Shown: positions 1 through 6,379 of the stretch, one piece after another
How the letters are laid out: the number at the start of each line of letters is the position of its first letter
Position numbering within the stretch: the stretch's first letter is position 1
Source: Desulfobulbaceae bacterium
GTDB taxonomy: Bacteria > Desulfobacterota > Desulfobulbia > Desulfobulbales > Desulfobulbaceae
DNA length: 9,468 nt
NCBI GenBank assembly: GCA_030633145.1
Contig: DAOVTM010000135.1
Coordinates: 1-9,468, forward strand
Direction of reading: 5' to 3'
Notes under the pieces: model-generated
What the model was told of the DNA's origin: nothing
Seen by the model: only the letters and a program-made list of their open reading frames with translations
Database searches by the model: none
Translations under genes and position numbers: made by a program

Positions 1-733
1 CAAATTCAGCGGCAGAGAAGTTGTCGGTCCACTCACCGTTCCTGCCAAAGACCTGGAACCTGCCCGTATCCTGCTCGTAGGCGACAAAGTTGACCCGCTG
101 TCCATCAGGAACATCAATCTGTTTACGAGGCAGGGGATTGGCACCGGCCTTGACAATAAGTGCTGCTGAACGATCCCTGATTTCCGCTGCCAGGGTCTTG
201 ACCTTGCGTAACTCTTCCCTGGTTGGTTCCTTTAAAAATCGGCCAACCCCCATGGAGACCGGATGAACGGCCCGTTTGCCCAGCAGGGTGACGATGTCCT
301 GACCAGCCTTGCGCAGGGCAAATGCCTCTTTCATCACCAGGGGGTGGCTTTGTACCAGCTCAAAGACCCCTCCTTTGGCTCCTACCAGATCCGGCATGGA
401 GAGATAAAAATAGCTCAGGGCATGACTTGCCATCAACTCGCCCAGGCCGATGATCTCCCGTAACTTGTCAAGGGAGGGAGTGGGGGTAATGGACATCGCA
501 TCCTCAATGGCCCGTAAACTCGCTATCTGGTGGGCACAGCTACACAGGCCGCATATCCGTGACACCAGCTGGGGCATGTATTCAACCTTGCGACCCTGAA
601 CGAACTTCTCAAATCCGCGAAAATCATGCACCATGAAGCGAGCCGCCTTGACCCTGCCTTTGTCCACCTCAATGTGGATATCAGCATTTCCTTCGACCCT
701 GGTTGCCTTATTCAGTGTTATTGTCTTACTCAT
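1..733 (-). CDS. [NiFe] hydrogenase large subunit, N-terminal 244 codons (runs off left edge)
   Basis: This is the catalytic large subunit of a cytoplasmic [NiFe] hydrogenase, which binds the Ni-Fe(CN)2CO centre that splits or forms H2. The protein starts MSKTITLNKATRVEGNADIH; the RVEG block is typical of large subunits. The L1 motif RxCGxCxxxH is present as RICGLCSCAH (residues 59-68), giving C61 and C64 as two of the four Ni ligands. The C-terminal ligand pair (DPCxxC type) lies outside the window. No signal peptide is seen. The style, together with the partner subunit, suggests the group 3 / F420-non-reducing (Mvh-like) lineage, but the exact subgroup is not resolved. An in-frame stop lies just upstream of the ATG, which fixes the start. 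No clear Shine-Dalgarno sequence precedes it. It is the downstream gene of an operon with the small subunit, separated from it by a repeat-bearing 243-bp gap. Confidence 0.93.
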   Translation of the reverse strand, partial: MSKTITLNKATRVEGNADIHIEVDKGRVKAARFMVHDFRGFEKFVQGRKVEYMPQLVSRICGLCSCAHQIASLRAIEDAMSITPTPSLDKLREIIGLGELMASHALSYFYLSMPDLVGAKGGVFELVQSHPLVMKEAFALRKAGQDIVTLLGKRAVHPVSMGVGRFLKEPTREELRKVKTLAAEIRDRSAALIVKAGANPLPRKQIDVPDGQRVNFVAYEQDTGRFQVFGRNGEWTDNFSAAEF

Positions 734-740
734 GGTATGA

Positions 741-773
741 TTATTTTATTTGCGCAGGGTTAATATTGATACT
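741..773 (-). other. Duplicated 3' end of the hydrogenase small-subunit gene (orphan tail copy)
   Basis: Read on the minus strand, these 33 bases encode SININ-PAQIK followed by TAA. The real small subunit ends SIPIN-PAKIR followed by TAA (977-1009). By hand alignment 25 of 33 bases match, with the same frame and the same stop codon. The TAA at 741-743 is only 7 bases from the large-subunit ATG, which is normal operon spacing. I infer that this was the original end of the small-subunit gene. A repeat-bearing segment would then have been inserted just upstream, together with a replacement tail. No longer reading frame of small-subunit character continues upstream of this copy, so it should not be annotated as a gene. 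Confidence 0.6.
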
Positions 774-797
774 TCGGGACTTTGTCTTGTTTACTGT

Positions 798-962
798 TAT
801 CCTTTGAACTCACTGTGAAAAAAAAAATCTCTGGTTCCCACGCTCCTGCGTGGGAACTTTGAATGACCGCTCCAGCGGTCTCATCAGGACAGACGGAGTC
901 TCGCAGGAACGAGAGTGGTGAGAAAATGTCTCGCCTAAAGTTGGTAGCCTATCCTTTGAACT
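798..962. repeat. 13-bp direct repeats flanking the REP-like cassette
   Basis: TATCCTTTGAACT occurs at 798-810 and again, perfectly, at 950-962, each followed by an A-rich tract and ATCT. The pair brackets the stem-loop cluster at 834-914. This may be a target-site or recombination scar of the inserted segment, but 13 bp is long for a simple target-site duplication, so the mechanism is left open. Confidence 0.7.
834..914. repeat. REP-like cluster of three stem-loops inside the hydrogenase operon
   Basis: Three palindromes stand in a row. GTTCCCACGC (834-843) pairs perfectly with GCGTGGGAAC (848-857) around TCCT. GACCGC (865-870) pairs with GCGGTC (875-880) around TCCA. TCTCG (899-903) pairs with CGAGA (910-914). 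The first arm pair recurs in the element at 7540-7568, so this is a dispersed family resembling REP elements. A RAYT-type (TnpREP) transposase would be the usual mobiliser, and none is encoded in this window. In the minus-strand transcript the hairpins would lie between the small- and large-subunit cistrons. There they could affect mRNA processing or the ratio of the two subunits; that role is inference. Confidence 0.8.
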
Positions 963-976
963 AGCCTTAAAAAAAA

Positions 977-2824
977 TTATCTGATTTTAGCAGGATTAAT
1001 GGGGATACTCTGGAAAAAAGTCATTAAATTGTTGGTTCGACAGCGCATAATGTCGATGATCGGCTCAACCTCCTCAGCGGACAGCTTGCTGCGACGGGCA
1101 AAGGAGCGGACAACATGACGCTCATAGTTGCCGTCTGAACCTATTTTTTTCAGCACAGCTTCGGATGGACCGCGACAGCCCCAGCAGGGAAGTCCTCCGG
1201 CGGGACAGGGAGAACCACAGCCCCCTCGGGTAAGAAATCCCATACACATCACTCCAGCTGCGGTGAAACACTGCTCTGCCTCATGCCCGTGGTCGGGATA
1301 GACCTGGAGTTTTTCAACGGATCTTTTCCTTGGCTTGCGGTCGCAGGAGGCGCAGACCACAGAGCGTTTCTTGCCTTGGGGTTCTTTTCCCCGCATCTCC
1401 AGCAGCAGGTCAACCAACAGGTCACCGGAAGGGGGGCAGCCGGGCAGGAAGAAATCCACTCTGACAAAATCATCAAGCTTCCATGCCTTGCGCAGCAACG
1501 AGAGTCCACTGTCTGTATATGATTTTTTCTTTAACCCGCTATTTTCGAACTGGTTATTTCCGGACAGGTAATAGGTATAGACATCCTCAGTGTTTCCGTA
1601 GGTCTCTTCAATGAGATCTTCCAGCTCAAATCCGTTGGCCATGGCGGGAATGCCGCCAAAACAGGAGCAGGTACCCCAGGCAATCAGTTTTCTGCTCAGA
1701 CCCCGTATCTTCTGTATCAGCTCAATGTCTTCCATGGTGCGAATCATGCCGTCAACCACTGCGATATCCACCTGGGTCAACTCCTGGGTATCCATAAGCA
1801 TAGGGCAATAGACCACCTTCGCACTTTCAAGGATGAGGGAGAGTATCCGCTGCTCATCCACCAGGACAGAGGTGCAACCGCTGCAGGTGGAAAGGGAATA
1901 GATGCCGACCTTGAGCGTCTTATCCTTTTTGACAAAGGTGGGGATGGAGATTTTTTCGTAGGTGTTAAGGTTATCCGGTTTGTCCATGGCATCCATGATA
2001 CGGCGGAGCCGCTGAATCAGGAGCATCAGAATACTTATACTAAAGTCTGGTTGCTCTCGCAGCCGTTCCATCAGGTTCTGCCGGTTGATCGGCAAAAGGG
2101 TCGTTTTTCGAACTGCGACCGCATTGGCTGTCCGTTTGATATCCGACAGGATGGCCAGCTCGCCAAAATAGTCGTTGGCTCCCAGGTAAGCGATGACATA
2201 CTGGTCGTCATCCACAGACTGATTGATCTCCACCAGGCCGTCCAGGATGATAAACATAGTGTCACCATCGTCCCCTTTATTGAAGATGGTCTCCTGTGCA
2301 GCAAGGGTGAGTTGTTGCGCATTATCCATATCAGACCAACCCGTGCTGCTGATCAGTACGGGTTGGGAGTCTGCTTTTCTGTCCTCGTGAATGGAGTGGC
2401 GCATAACCTCTTTCAGGCGGTTCTGCATCATGCTGGTTCTGACCGCTTCATCACTTTTGATCAGGTTTTTCAAGAGGAGGTTGGTCTTGTCGATCCGGCG
2501 GCAGAGGGTCTGCATCAGGTAGTAGAGTATCTCCGGGTCATGCTGAACCCGCTCCAGGAGAGACTGGCGTGAAATGGAGAGCAAACGGGTATGCTGCAGG
2601 GTAGTGGCGGTGGCATTGCGTATTTCATTGCCGAAGAGAGCCATTTCACCAAAGATGTCCCCAGCTTCCAGCATTCCCAGTATGAGTTCATGATTATTGT
2701 GGGTCTGACTGATGGCAACGCCGCCGGACTGGATAATGAACATCGTGTCGCCGGGATCTCCCTGGCGAAAGACCACTTCTCCCCGTTCATAGGTGATTCC
2801 GAAAAGATCCTCGTACGTTCTCAT
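977..2824 (-). CDS. Fusion of two cyclic-nucleotide-binding domains with a [NiFe] hydrogenase small subunit
   Basis: This 615-residue protein has three parts. Residues about 5-115 and 170-280 are two CRP-type cNMP-binding folds, with phosphate-binding-cassette-like segments FGEMALF (58-64, R69) and FGELAIL (220-226, R231). Residues about 303-615 are a hydrogenase iron-sulfur small subunit. Proximal-cluster ligands are visible as CSGC (314, 317), GTC (386) and PGCPP (463). Eight further cysteines (491, 494, 519, 527, 536, 540, 547, 550) fit two more [4Fe-4S] clusters, as in MvhG/group 3 subunits. There is no Tat signal, so the enzyme is cytoplasmic. The small subunit would pass electrons from the Ni-Fe site to a partner not seen here. 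The N-terminal domains lack a helix-turn-helix, so they more likely modulate the enzyme allosterically than bind DNA. Small subunits of this lineage normally begin near residue 303, so about 300 residues are extra. The start is supported by a strong ribosome binding site. Confidence 0.93.
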   Translation of the reverse strand: MRTYEDLFGITYERGEVVFRQGDPGDTMFIIQSGGVAISQTHNNHELILGMLEAGDIFGEMALFGNEIRNATATTLQHTRLLSISRQSLLERVQHDPEILYYLMQTLCRRIDKTNLLLKNLIKSDEAVRTSMMQNRLKEVMRHSIHEDRKADSQPVLISSTGWSDMDNAQQLTLAAQETIFNKGDDGDTMFIILDGLVEINQSVDDDQYVIAYLGANDYFGELAILSDIKRTANAVAVRKTTLLPINRQNLMERLREQPDFSISILMLLIQRLRRIMDAMDKPDNLNTYEKISIPTFVKKDKTLKVGIYSLSTCSGCTSVLVDEQRILSLILESAKVVYCPMLMDTQELTQVDIAVVDGMIRTMEDIELIQKIRGLSRKLIAWGTCSCFGGIPAMANGFELEDLIEETYGNTEDVYTYYLSGNNQFENSGLKKKSYTDSGLSLLRKAWKLDDFVRVDFFLPGCPPSGDLLVDLLLEMRGKEPQGKKRSVVCASCDRKPRKRSVEKLQVYPDHGHEAEQCFTAAGVMCMGFLTRGGCGSPCPAGGLPCWGCRGPSEAVLKKIGSDGNYERHVVRSFARRSKLSAEEVEPIIDIMRCRTNNLMTFFQSIPINPAKIR

Positions 2825-2830
2825 AAACTA

Positions 2831-2839
2831 TACCTCCTT
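2831..2839 (-). promoter_or_regulatory. Ribosome binding site of the cNMP-hydrogenase fusion gene
   Basis: On the minus strand AAGGAGGTA sits 6 bases upstream of the ATG at 2824. This near-perfect anti-16S match fixes the start, and therefore shows that the cNMP domains belong to the same polypeptide as the hydrogenase domain. Confidence 0.85.
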
Positions 2840-2840
2840 G

Positions 2841-2880
2841 TGCCATCTTTTGCCATTTTTTGCCAACTTTTGCCAACTTT
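2841..2880. repeat. Four 10-bp phased tandem repeats upstream of the hydrogenase operon
   Basis: TGCCATCTTT, TGCCATTTTT, TGCCAACTTT and TGCCAACTTT follow each other without gaps (minus strand: AAAGTTGGCA twice, then AAAAATGGCA and AAAGATGGCA). The 10-bp period is about one helical turn, so the TGGCA cores all face one side of the DNA. The array directly abuts the ribosome binding site. It could be an operator array, a promoter component or part of the mRNA leader. The GG/GC spacing does not fit a sigma-54 promoter. Confidence 0.75.
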
Positions 2881-2972
2881 TGTAATGTATGCCTCAACAG
2901 GCAGCAGGAAATGGACAACGGAGTGCCGCAGACTGGTTTCAGATATTAAAAATAATTATTACAATAATATCC

Positions 2973-3002
2973 TTGGAATAGAAATAAAAAATTTACTATT
3001 AA
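2973..3002 (+). promoter_or_regulatory. Possible sigma-70-type promoter for azlCD
   Basis: TTGGAA (2973-2978) and TATTAA (2997-3002) are separated by 18 bases in a very AT-rich part of the divergent intergenic region, about 95 bp before azlC. In sequence this AT-rich such matches arise easily, so this is only a candidate. Confidence 0.25.
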
Positions 3003-3021
3003 GGAATTATTTCGCTATTTT

Positions 3022-3050
3022 TTTCAGCTTGTGGCACGATGCTCCTGAAA
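3022..3050. promoter_or_regulatory. Inverted repeat in the azlC leader
   Basis: TTTCAG (3022-3027) pairs with CTGAAA (3045-3050). The inner AGC/GCT bases could extend the stem with a bulge. It lies about 50 bp upstream of the azlC start and downstream of the candidate promoter, so it could be an operator or a leader hairpin. No regulator gene for azlCD is visible nearby. Confidence 0.3.
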
Positions 3051-3086
3051 TTGTCTATTTGCAATCGTTTTTAGGTGTCTGGGAGC

Positions 3087-3091
3087 AGGAG
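3087..3091 (+). promoter_or_regulatory. Ribosome binding site of azlC
   Basis: AGGAG lies 6 bases before the ATG at 3098. This supports that start over later in-frame methionines. Confidence 0.7.
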
Positions 3092-3097
3092 TAACTG

Positions 3098-3841
3098 ATG
3101 AAAGAAAGTCTGCGCCGGGGAGCCTTGGCCAATCTTCCCCTGGTGGTCTCGGCCATGGCCTACGGCAGCGTGCTGGGGGTATTGAGCGGACAACAGGGAG
3201 TGACCTGGGCAGAGATGCTGGCCATGAATATTTTTCTCTTTGCCGGTTCTGCCCAGTTTGTCATGGTGGATATGTGGTCTGCGCCCCTGCCGGTGGCTGA
3301 AATTGTGACTGCGGTACTGATCATCAATCTGCGCTATCTGTTGATTGGTGCTTCCTTGCAGCCTGTCTTTAAAGGATATGGACTGGGCGCAAAGGCGGCC
3401 ATGATGCACATGGTAGCCGATGAAAATTGGGCGGTTACCATGGCGGAACACCGTACCCGGGGGACTGACCCTTATTTTCTCCTTGGTGGCGGACTGCTCA
3501 TGGGGACAGGCTGGTGCGGCTGTACCATTGTCGGCAATATCCTGGGCGGTTTTGTGGTGGATCCGGAAAAATACGCCCTGGATTTTGCCTTTGTTGCCGT
3601 CTTTGCCGCCCTGTCCCTGAGCCTCTGGCGCGGCAGAGCTGACCTGCTTGCCTGGGGAGTTGCGGCTCTGCTGGCGGTGCTGGGTAACTGGCTCTTGCCG
3701 GGTAAGTGGTATATTATCATCGGTGGTCTGGGTGGTGCGACCTGTGCAGCTCTGTACCCCGCTTTTCCCAAGACCAGGCAGGCGGTCTCTGCTAAATTAG
3801 CTGAATCCGTTGAATCAGCTGAGACTGTGAGCAATGATTGA
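3098..3841 (+). CDS. azlC: AzlC family branched-chain amino-acid export permease, large subunit
   Basis: This is a 247-residue inner-membrane protein of the AzlC family, the larger half of the AzlCD/YgaZH-type exporter for branched-chain amino acids (and methionine in some relatives). The N-terminal stretch shows the family pattern: a short charged start, a hydrophobic segment around AMAYGSVLGVLSG (residues 19-31), then NIFLFAGSAQFVM (44-56) and an INLRYLL segment (77-83). Several hydrophobic helices follow up to about residue 220. The last 20 or so residues are hydrophilic. Length is normal for the family. The stop overlaps the start of azlD by 8 bp, indicating translational coupling. The gene is divergent from the hydrogenase operon, and nothing suggests a functional link with it. 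The actual substrate cannot be read from sequence. Confidence 0.9.
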   Translation: MKESLRRGALANLPLVVSAMAYGSVLGVLSGQQGVTWAEMLAMNIFLFAGSAQFVMVDMWSAPLPVAEIVTAVLIINLRYLLIGASLQPVFKGYGLGAKAAMMHMVADENWAVTMAEHRTRGTDPYFLLGGGLLMGTGWCGCTIVGNILGGFVVDPEKYALDFAFVAVFAALSLSLWRGRADLLAWGVAALLAVLGNWLLPGKWYIIIGGLGGATCAALYPAFPKTRQAVSAKLAESVESAETVSND

Positions 3842-4151
3842 ATCACTCTTTATACCCGGCGGTATCCTTGCCATTTTCCTTGCTTCTGCAGTAACTTACA
3901 GTCTGCGCCTGGGTGGCCTGTTGCTTGCCGGAATCCTGCCGGACAGAGGCCCGGTTCGCAGATTTCTTGATGCCCTGCCCGGCACGATTCTGATCTCTCT
4001 GGTGGTTCCTGCCGGTCTTCAGTCTGGTCTGGCTGGCATGATAGGGCTGGGTGCCTGCCTGCTGGCCTATATCAGTACGAAAAATCTCATGGTCACCATG
4101 GCAGCAGGCGTTCTTATGGTCTGCCTGTTGCGGCAGGTTTTCGGTATGTGA
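3834..4151 (+). CDS. azlD: AzlD family branched-chain amino-acid transport protein, small subunit
   Basis: This is a 105-residue, almost entirely hydrophobic protein with about four membrane segments, the usual size and character of AzlD. A run of small hydrophobic residues, the YSLRLGGLLLAGILP segment (residues 17-31) and RRFLDALPGTIL (37-48) match the family style. The ATG lies inside the last codons of azlC (overlap 3834-3841), so the two are expected to be translated together and to form one export complex in the inner membrane. No convincing terminator follows. The next recognisable coding remnant is on the opposite strand and begins 30 bp downstream. Confidence 0.88.
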   Translation: MIESLFIPGGILAIFLASAVTYSLRLGGLLLAGILPDRGPVRRFLDALPGTILISLVVPAGLQSGLAGMIGLGACLLAYISTKNLMVTMAAGVLMVCLLRQVFGM

Positions 4152-4180
4152 AAGAACCCGCCGTTCATGTACGGGAACTC

Positions 4181-4318
4181 TTACTCTTCCTGCTCCAAGC
4201 TATATTGGCGCAGCAGGATATCAATGGCGGCGTTGGCTACTGTCAGCCCGAAAATTCCGGTCAGGGTGGGGAGGCTGCCCAGCATTTTCACGAAGCCACC
4301 GGCTCTGTCGGTGGAGCT
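4181..4318 (-). pseudogene. C-terminal fragment resembling a ThiF/TcdA-type E1-like dehydratase
   Basis: The minus strand carries 45 open codons ending in TAA, closed upstream by an in-frame TGA (4319-4321). The translation includes MLGSLPTLTGIFGLTVANAA and ends RQYSLEQEE. The G-x4-T-x2-FG-x2-(V/A) arrangement resembles the extreme C-terminus of TcdA (tRNA threonylcarbamoyladenosine dehydratase, E. coli YgdL/CsdL), where a similar helix follows the catalytic domain. The ATP-binding GxGxxG domain is absent, and no continuation was recognised upstream. I read it as the tail of a lost gene. The family call rests on a short match made from memory and is tentative; that it looks coding on this strand is more secure. 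Confidence 0.4.
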
Positions 4319-4387
4319 TCACTTTTGTAATTTCTTCGATTTCCAGCAGAGTGATTTGTCGACAGTATTTTGCTGTTTATGCTTTTT

Positions 4388-4549
4388 ATGCGACAAAGAA
4401 ATCTTCGTGCGTCATTGCTGGCTGAACATCCCCTGGAAAACCGGGAAAAAGTGAGTCCCTTTGCCAACACAAAGACACCGCCGGATTTCGATGTAAAGAC
4501 ACGCAAATTCTTTGAGGCCATGGGGGTGCCTGGCGCAACTCGGCTTTAA
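4388..4549 (+). CDS. Doubtful 53-codon reading frame, unknown function
   Basis: This frame starts MRQRNLRASLLAEHP and ends KFFEAMGVPGATRL. An in-frame ATG at 4379 would add three residues. The composition is protein-like, with few low-complexity runs, but it matches no family I recognise and lacks a convincing ribosome binding site. The start lies inside an inverted repeat (TTTGTCG 4355-4361, CGACAAA 4391-4397). Since debris of a broken gene lies next to it, it may be another fragment rather than a gene. Confidence 0.2.
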   Translation: MRQRNLRASLLAEHPLENREKVSPFANTKTPPDFDVKTRKFFEAMGVPGATRL

Positions 4550-4684
4550 AGTAAAAGAGTTACTCGGAGGTTTGGAGTGGTGAAAAAGAGACGGCTATGC
4601 TACAGAGGGACAAAAGGGTTACAGGAAAGAACATTACCTGTAGCTGTTAATACATCACACTCGGTATAAGGCACCACGACAACA
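4550..4684. other. Gene-free stretch upstream of the regulator pseudogene
   Basis: No coding pattern was recognised. It contains one short hairpin, TACAGG (4620-4625) with CCTGTA (4637-4642) around an 11-base loop. No clear promoter was identified, and the following ATG (4685) has no good Shine-Dalgarno sequence, which fits a decayed gene start. Confidence 0.4.
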
Positions 4685-6283
4685 ATGAAATAATCACAAA
4701 ATAGAAACACCATCCTCATTGTTGACGACACGCCTGAGAATTTGACTGTGTTGCGACGGATGCTGACTGAACATGGCTACCGGGTACGACCCGCCCTGAC
4801 CGAGACGGAAGATATCCTGAAGGCATTTCAGGCAGGCGGGGTGGACTATATCACCAAGCCCTTTCAGACCGAAGAGGTGCTGGCCAGAGTGCGCACCCAT
4901 CTGGCATTACAAAAGGCCATCCAGGAAAAAGAAGAGGCGCATCTGATGCTGCAAGCCATCCTGGACAGCATAGATAACACCATTATCACCGTCGATGACC
5001 AGTTGCAGATCATTAACAGCAACAGGCCGCTGGATACTTTATGTGGATGCATACCAGGAGATGACAAAACATTTCAGGACAGGATCAAGATCGGCAGCGG
5101 CCCCTGCGCCGAGGCATTGTTTCAGACCCTTAACAACAATCAACCGGTCAAAGAGTACAGGGTAAAATGCTGTTGTGTTGGGGATACGGGCAAGACCCTG
5201 GTGCTGAACACTGCGCCGCTGAGTCGGCAACAGGATACATCCATTGGAGCCGTCCTGGCCATCAGGGATATTACCCGTCTGACCTCACTGGAAAAAAGCC
5301 TGTTGGATCGGCACAGCTACCAGAACATCATCGGCAGGAGCGAGAAGATGCAGGAGATATACGCCCTTCTTGAACAAACTGCCGACCTGGATGTCAACAT
5401 GCTCATTTGCGGAGACAGCGGCACAGGTAAGGAGCTGATTGCAGAGGCGATCCACTATGCGGGTAACCGGGCTGCCGGCTCTCTGGTCAAGGTCAACTGT
5501 GCCGCCCTGTCGGAGAGTCTTCTGGAAAGTGAACTCTTTGGTCATGTACGCGGTGCCTTTACCGGGGCAGTAAAGGACAGGATAGGTCGTTGCCAGGCTG
5601 CTGAAGGCGGCACCCTTTTTCTCGATGAGATTGGTGATATTTCCCCGCAGTTCTATGCCAAACTGCTTCGTTTTCTTGAGCAAAAAGAATTTGAACGGGT
5701 TGGTGACTCAAAGACTATTAAAGTCGATGTTCGGGTTGTCGCAGCAACCAATCACGACCTGGCGGCAAAGGTCGACAGAAAGGAATTCCGGCAGGATCTC
5801 TATTATCGTCAGAAAGGTATTTTGATTCAGCTACCGGCTTTGAGAGAGCGGACGGAGGATCTCCTCTGCTGATCAGCCATTTTTATCCAGGTTTCCAGAA
5901 AATTACTGGATAAGAACATTGAAGGCGTTGAGGAGGATGTCGCCAAACTCTTTCTGGAATACCCTTGGCCGGGCAATGTTCGTGAGTTGAAAAGTGCAAT
6001 CCATTATGGTTGCGCACTCTGCTCAGGTGAAATCATCCTCAAGGAGCATCTGCCTTCGGAAATATTTTCAGCAACCGTACTGGAAAAATTTGCCAGAAGA
6101 AAGTCGGATGCAACAGACGTGCAGGTTAAAGAACAGGTTTCCGAAAAAGAGTTAATTGAGGCAATGCTGGAAAAAACAGACTGGAACAAGGCCAAGGCCG
6201 CCCGCCTTCTTGGTGTCAGCCGTGCGACTCTTTACACGAAGTTGTTGAAGTACGGTATTGAGGGCAAGCCCAAAGAAGATTGA
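4685..6283 (+). pseudogene. Decayed sigma-54-dependent response regulator (receiver remnant-PAS-AAA+-Fis HTH)
   Basis: Originally an NtrC-type enhancer-binding protein, which after phosphorylation drives ATP-dependent opening of sigma-54 promoters. The domains in order are a receiver piece (4706 to about 4900), PAS (about 4940-5290), AAA+ (about 5310-6000) and a Fis-type helix-turn-helix near the end (SRATLYTKLLKYG). AAA+ signatures are intact: Walker A GDSGTGKE (5411-5434), GAFTGA (5552-5569), Walker B with DE at 5624-5629, and FRQDLYYR. Three lesions are visible. Codon 3 is TAA (4691-4693), after ATG AAA. About 52 receiver residues, including the phospho-acceptor Asp, are missing at about 4790-4800, in frame. 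A base is lost near 5861-5866, giving TGA at 5870-5872, and the frame is restored by about 5890. A TTG at 4742 could start a shortened protein of 376 residues, lacking the end of the AAA+ domain and the HTH. I regard the gene as non-functional; an assembly error could explain only the frameshift. Confidence 0.85.
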
Positions 6284-6317
6284 CACGATCTCAATTTTTT
6301 TACGCCATTATCGTGTC
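6282..6317. terminator. Inverted repeat at the end of the sigma-54 regulator
   Basis: GACACGAT (6282-6289) and ATCGTGTC (6310-6317) form a perfect 8-bp stem that begins within the stop codon. The 20-base loop contains a T-run (6295-6301). The T-run is in the loop rather than after the stem, so this is not a classical intrinsic terminator; it could also be an operator. Confidence 0.35.
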
Positions 6318-6358
6318 CACATTTTGTATCCCTTCCCCGCCTGAACACTTGTGACTAT

Positions 6359-6379
6359 ACACATGTGTCAATCTGACAC
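6359..6379. promoter_or_regulatory. Nested dyads, candidate operator upstream of the receiver-GGEEF gene
   Basis: Two perfect dyads overlap: ACACATGTGT (6359-6368) and GTGTCA-ATC-TGACAC (6365-6379). Another GACAC half-site follows at 6388-6392. The cluster is about 140 bp upstream of the start at 6518, within an AT-rich 234-bp gap that contains no gene. Binding by a dimeric regulator is plausible. No convincing -24/-12 sigma-54 promoter was found in this gap. Confidence 0.35.

Noticed and set aside
263..463. Open frame of 66 codons on the plus strand
   Set aside because: It lies opposite the hydrogenase large subunit, whose minus-strand frame carries clear family motifs; it is an antisense shadow.
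834..914. CRISPR array or toxin-antitoxin locus at the repeat cluster
   Set aside because: The three palindromes differ from each other, there are no regular repeat-spacer units, and no small gene pair is present.
2051..2572. Long open frame of 173 codons on the plus strand
   Set aside because: It is antisense to the second cNMP domain and linker of the fusion protein and shows no family pattern or ribosome binding site.
2841..2880. Sigma-54 promoter in the TTGGCA repeats
   Set aside because: The repeated GG and GC elements are separated by 9 bases rather than the required 10, and the array ends at the ribosome binding site.
3030..3050. TGGCACG at 3032-3038 as the -24 element of a sigma-54 promoter for azlC
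   Set aside because: The expected TTGC at the -12 position reads TCCT, so only half of the promoter matches.
2591..3094. Open frame of 167 codons on the plus strand reaching the azlC start
   Set aside because: The first half is antisense to the first cNMP domain and the second half is AT-rich intergenic sequence with no recognisable protein character.
4288..4521. Minus-strand frame of 77 codons upstream of the TcdA-like fragment
   Set aside because: It is rich in Ser/Lys/Arg without family character and is not in the frame of the fragment it overlaps; probably chance.
5840..5900. Programmed ribosomal frameshift in the sigma-54 regulator
   Set aside because: There is no convincing slippery heptamer, the shift is followed by a return to the first frame, and other lesions exist in the same gene.
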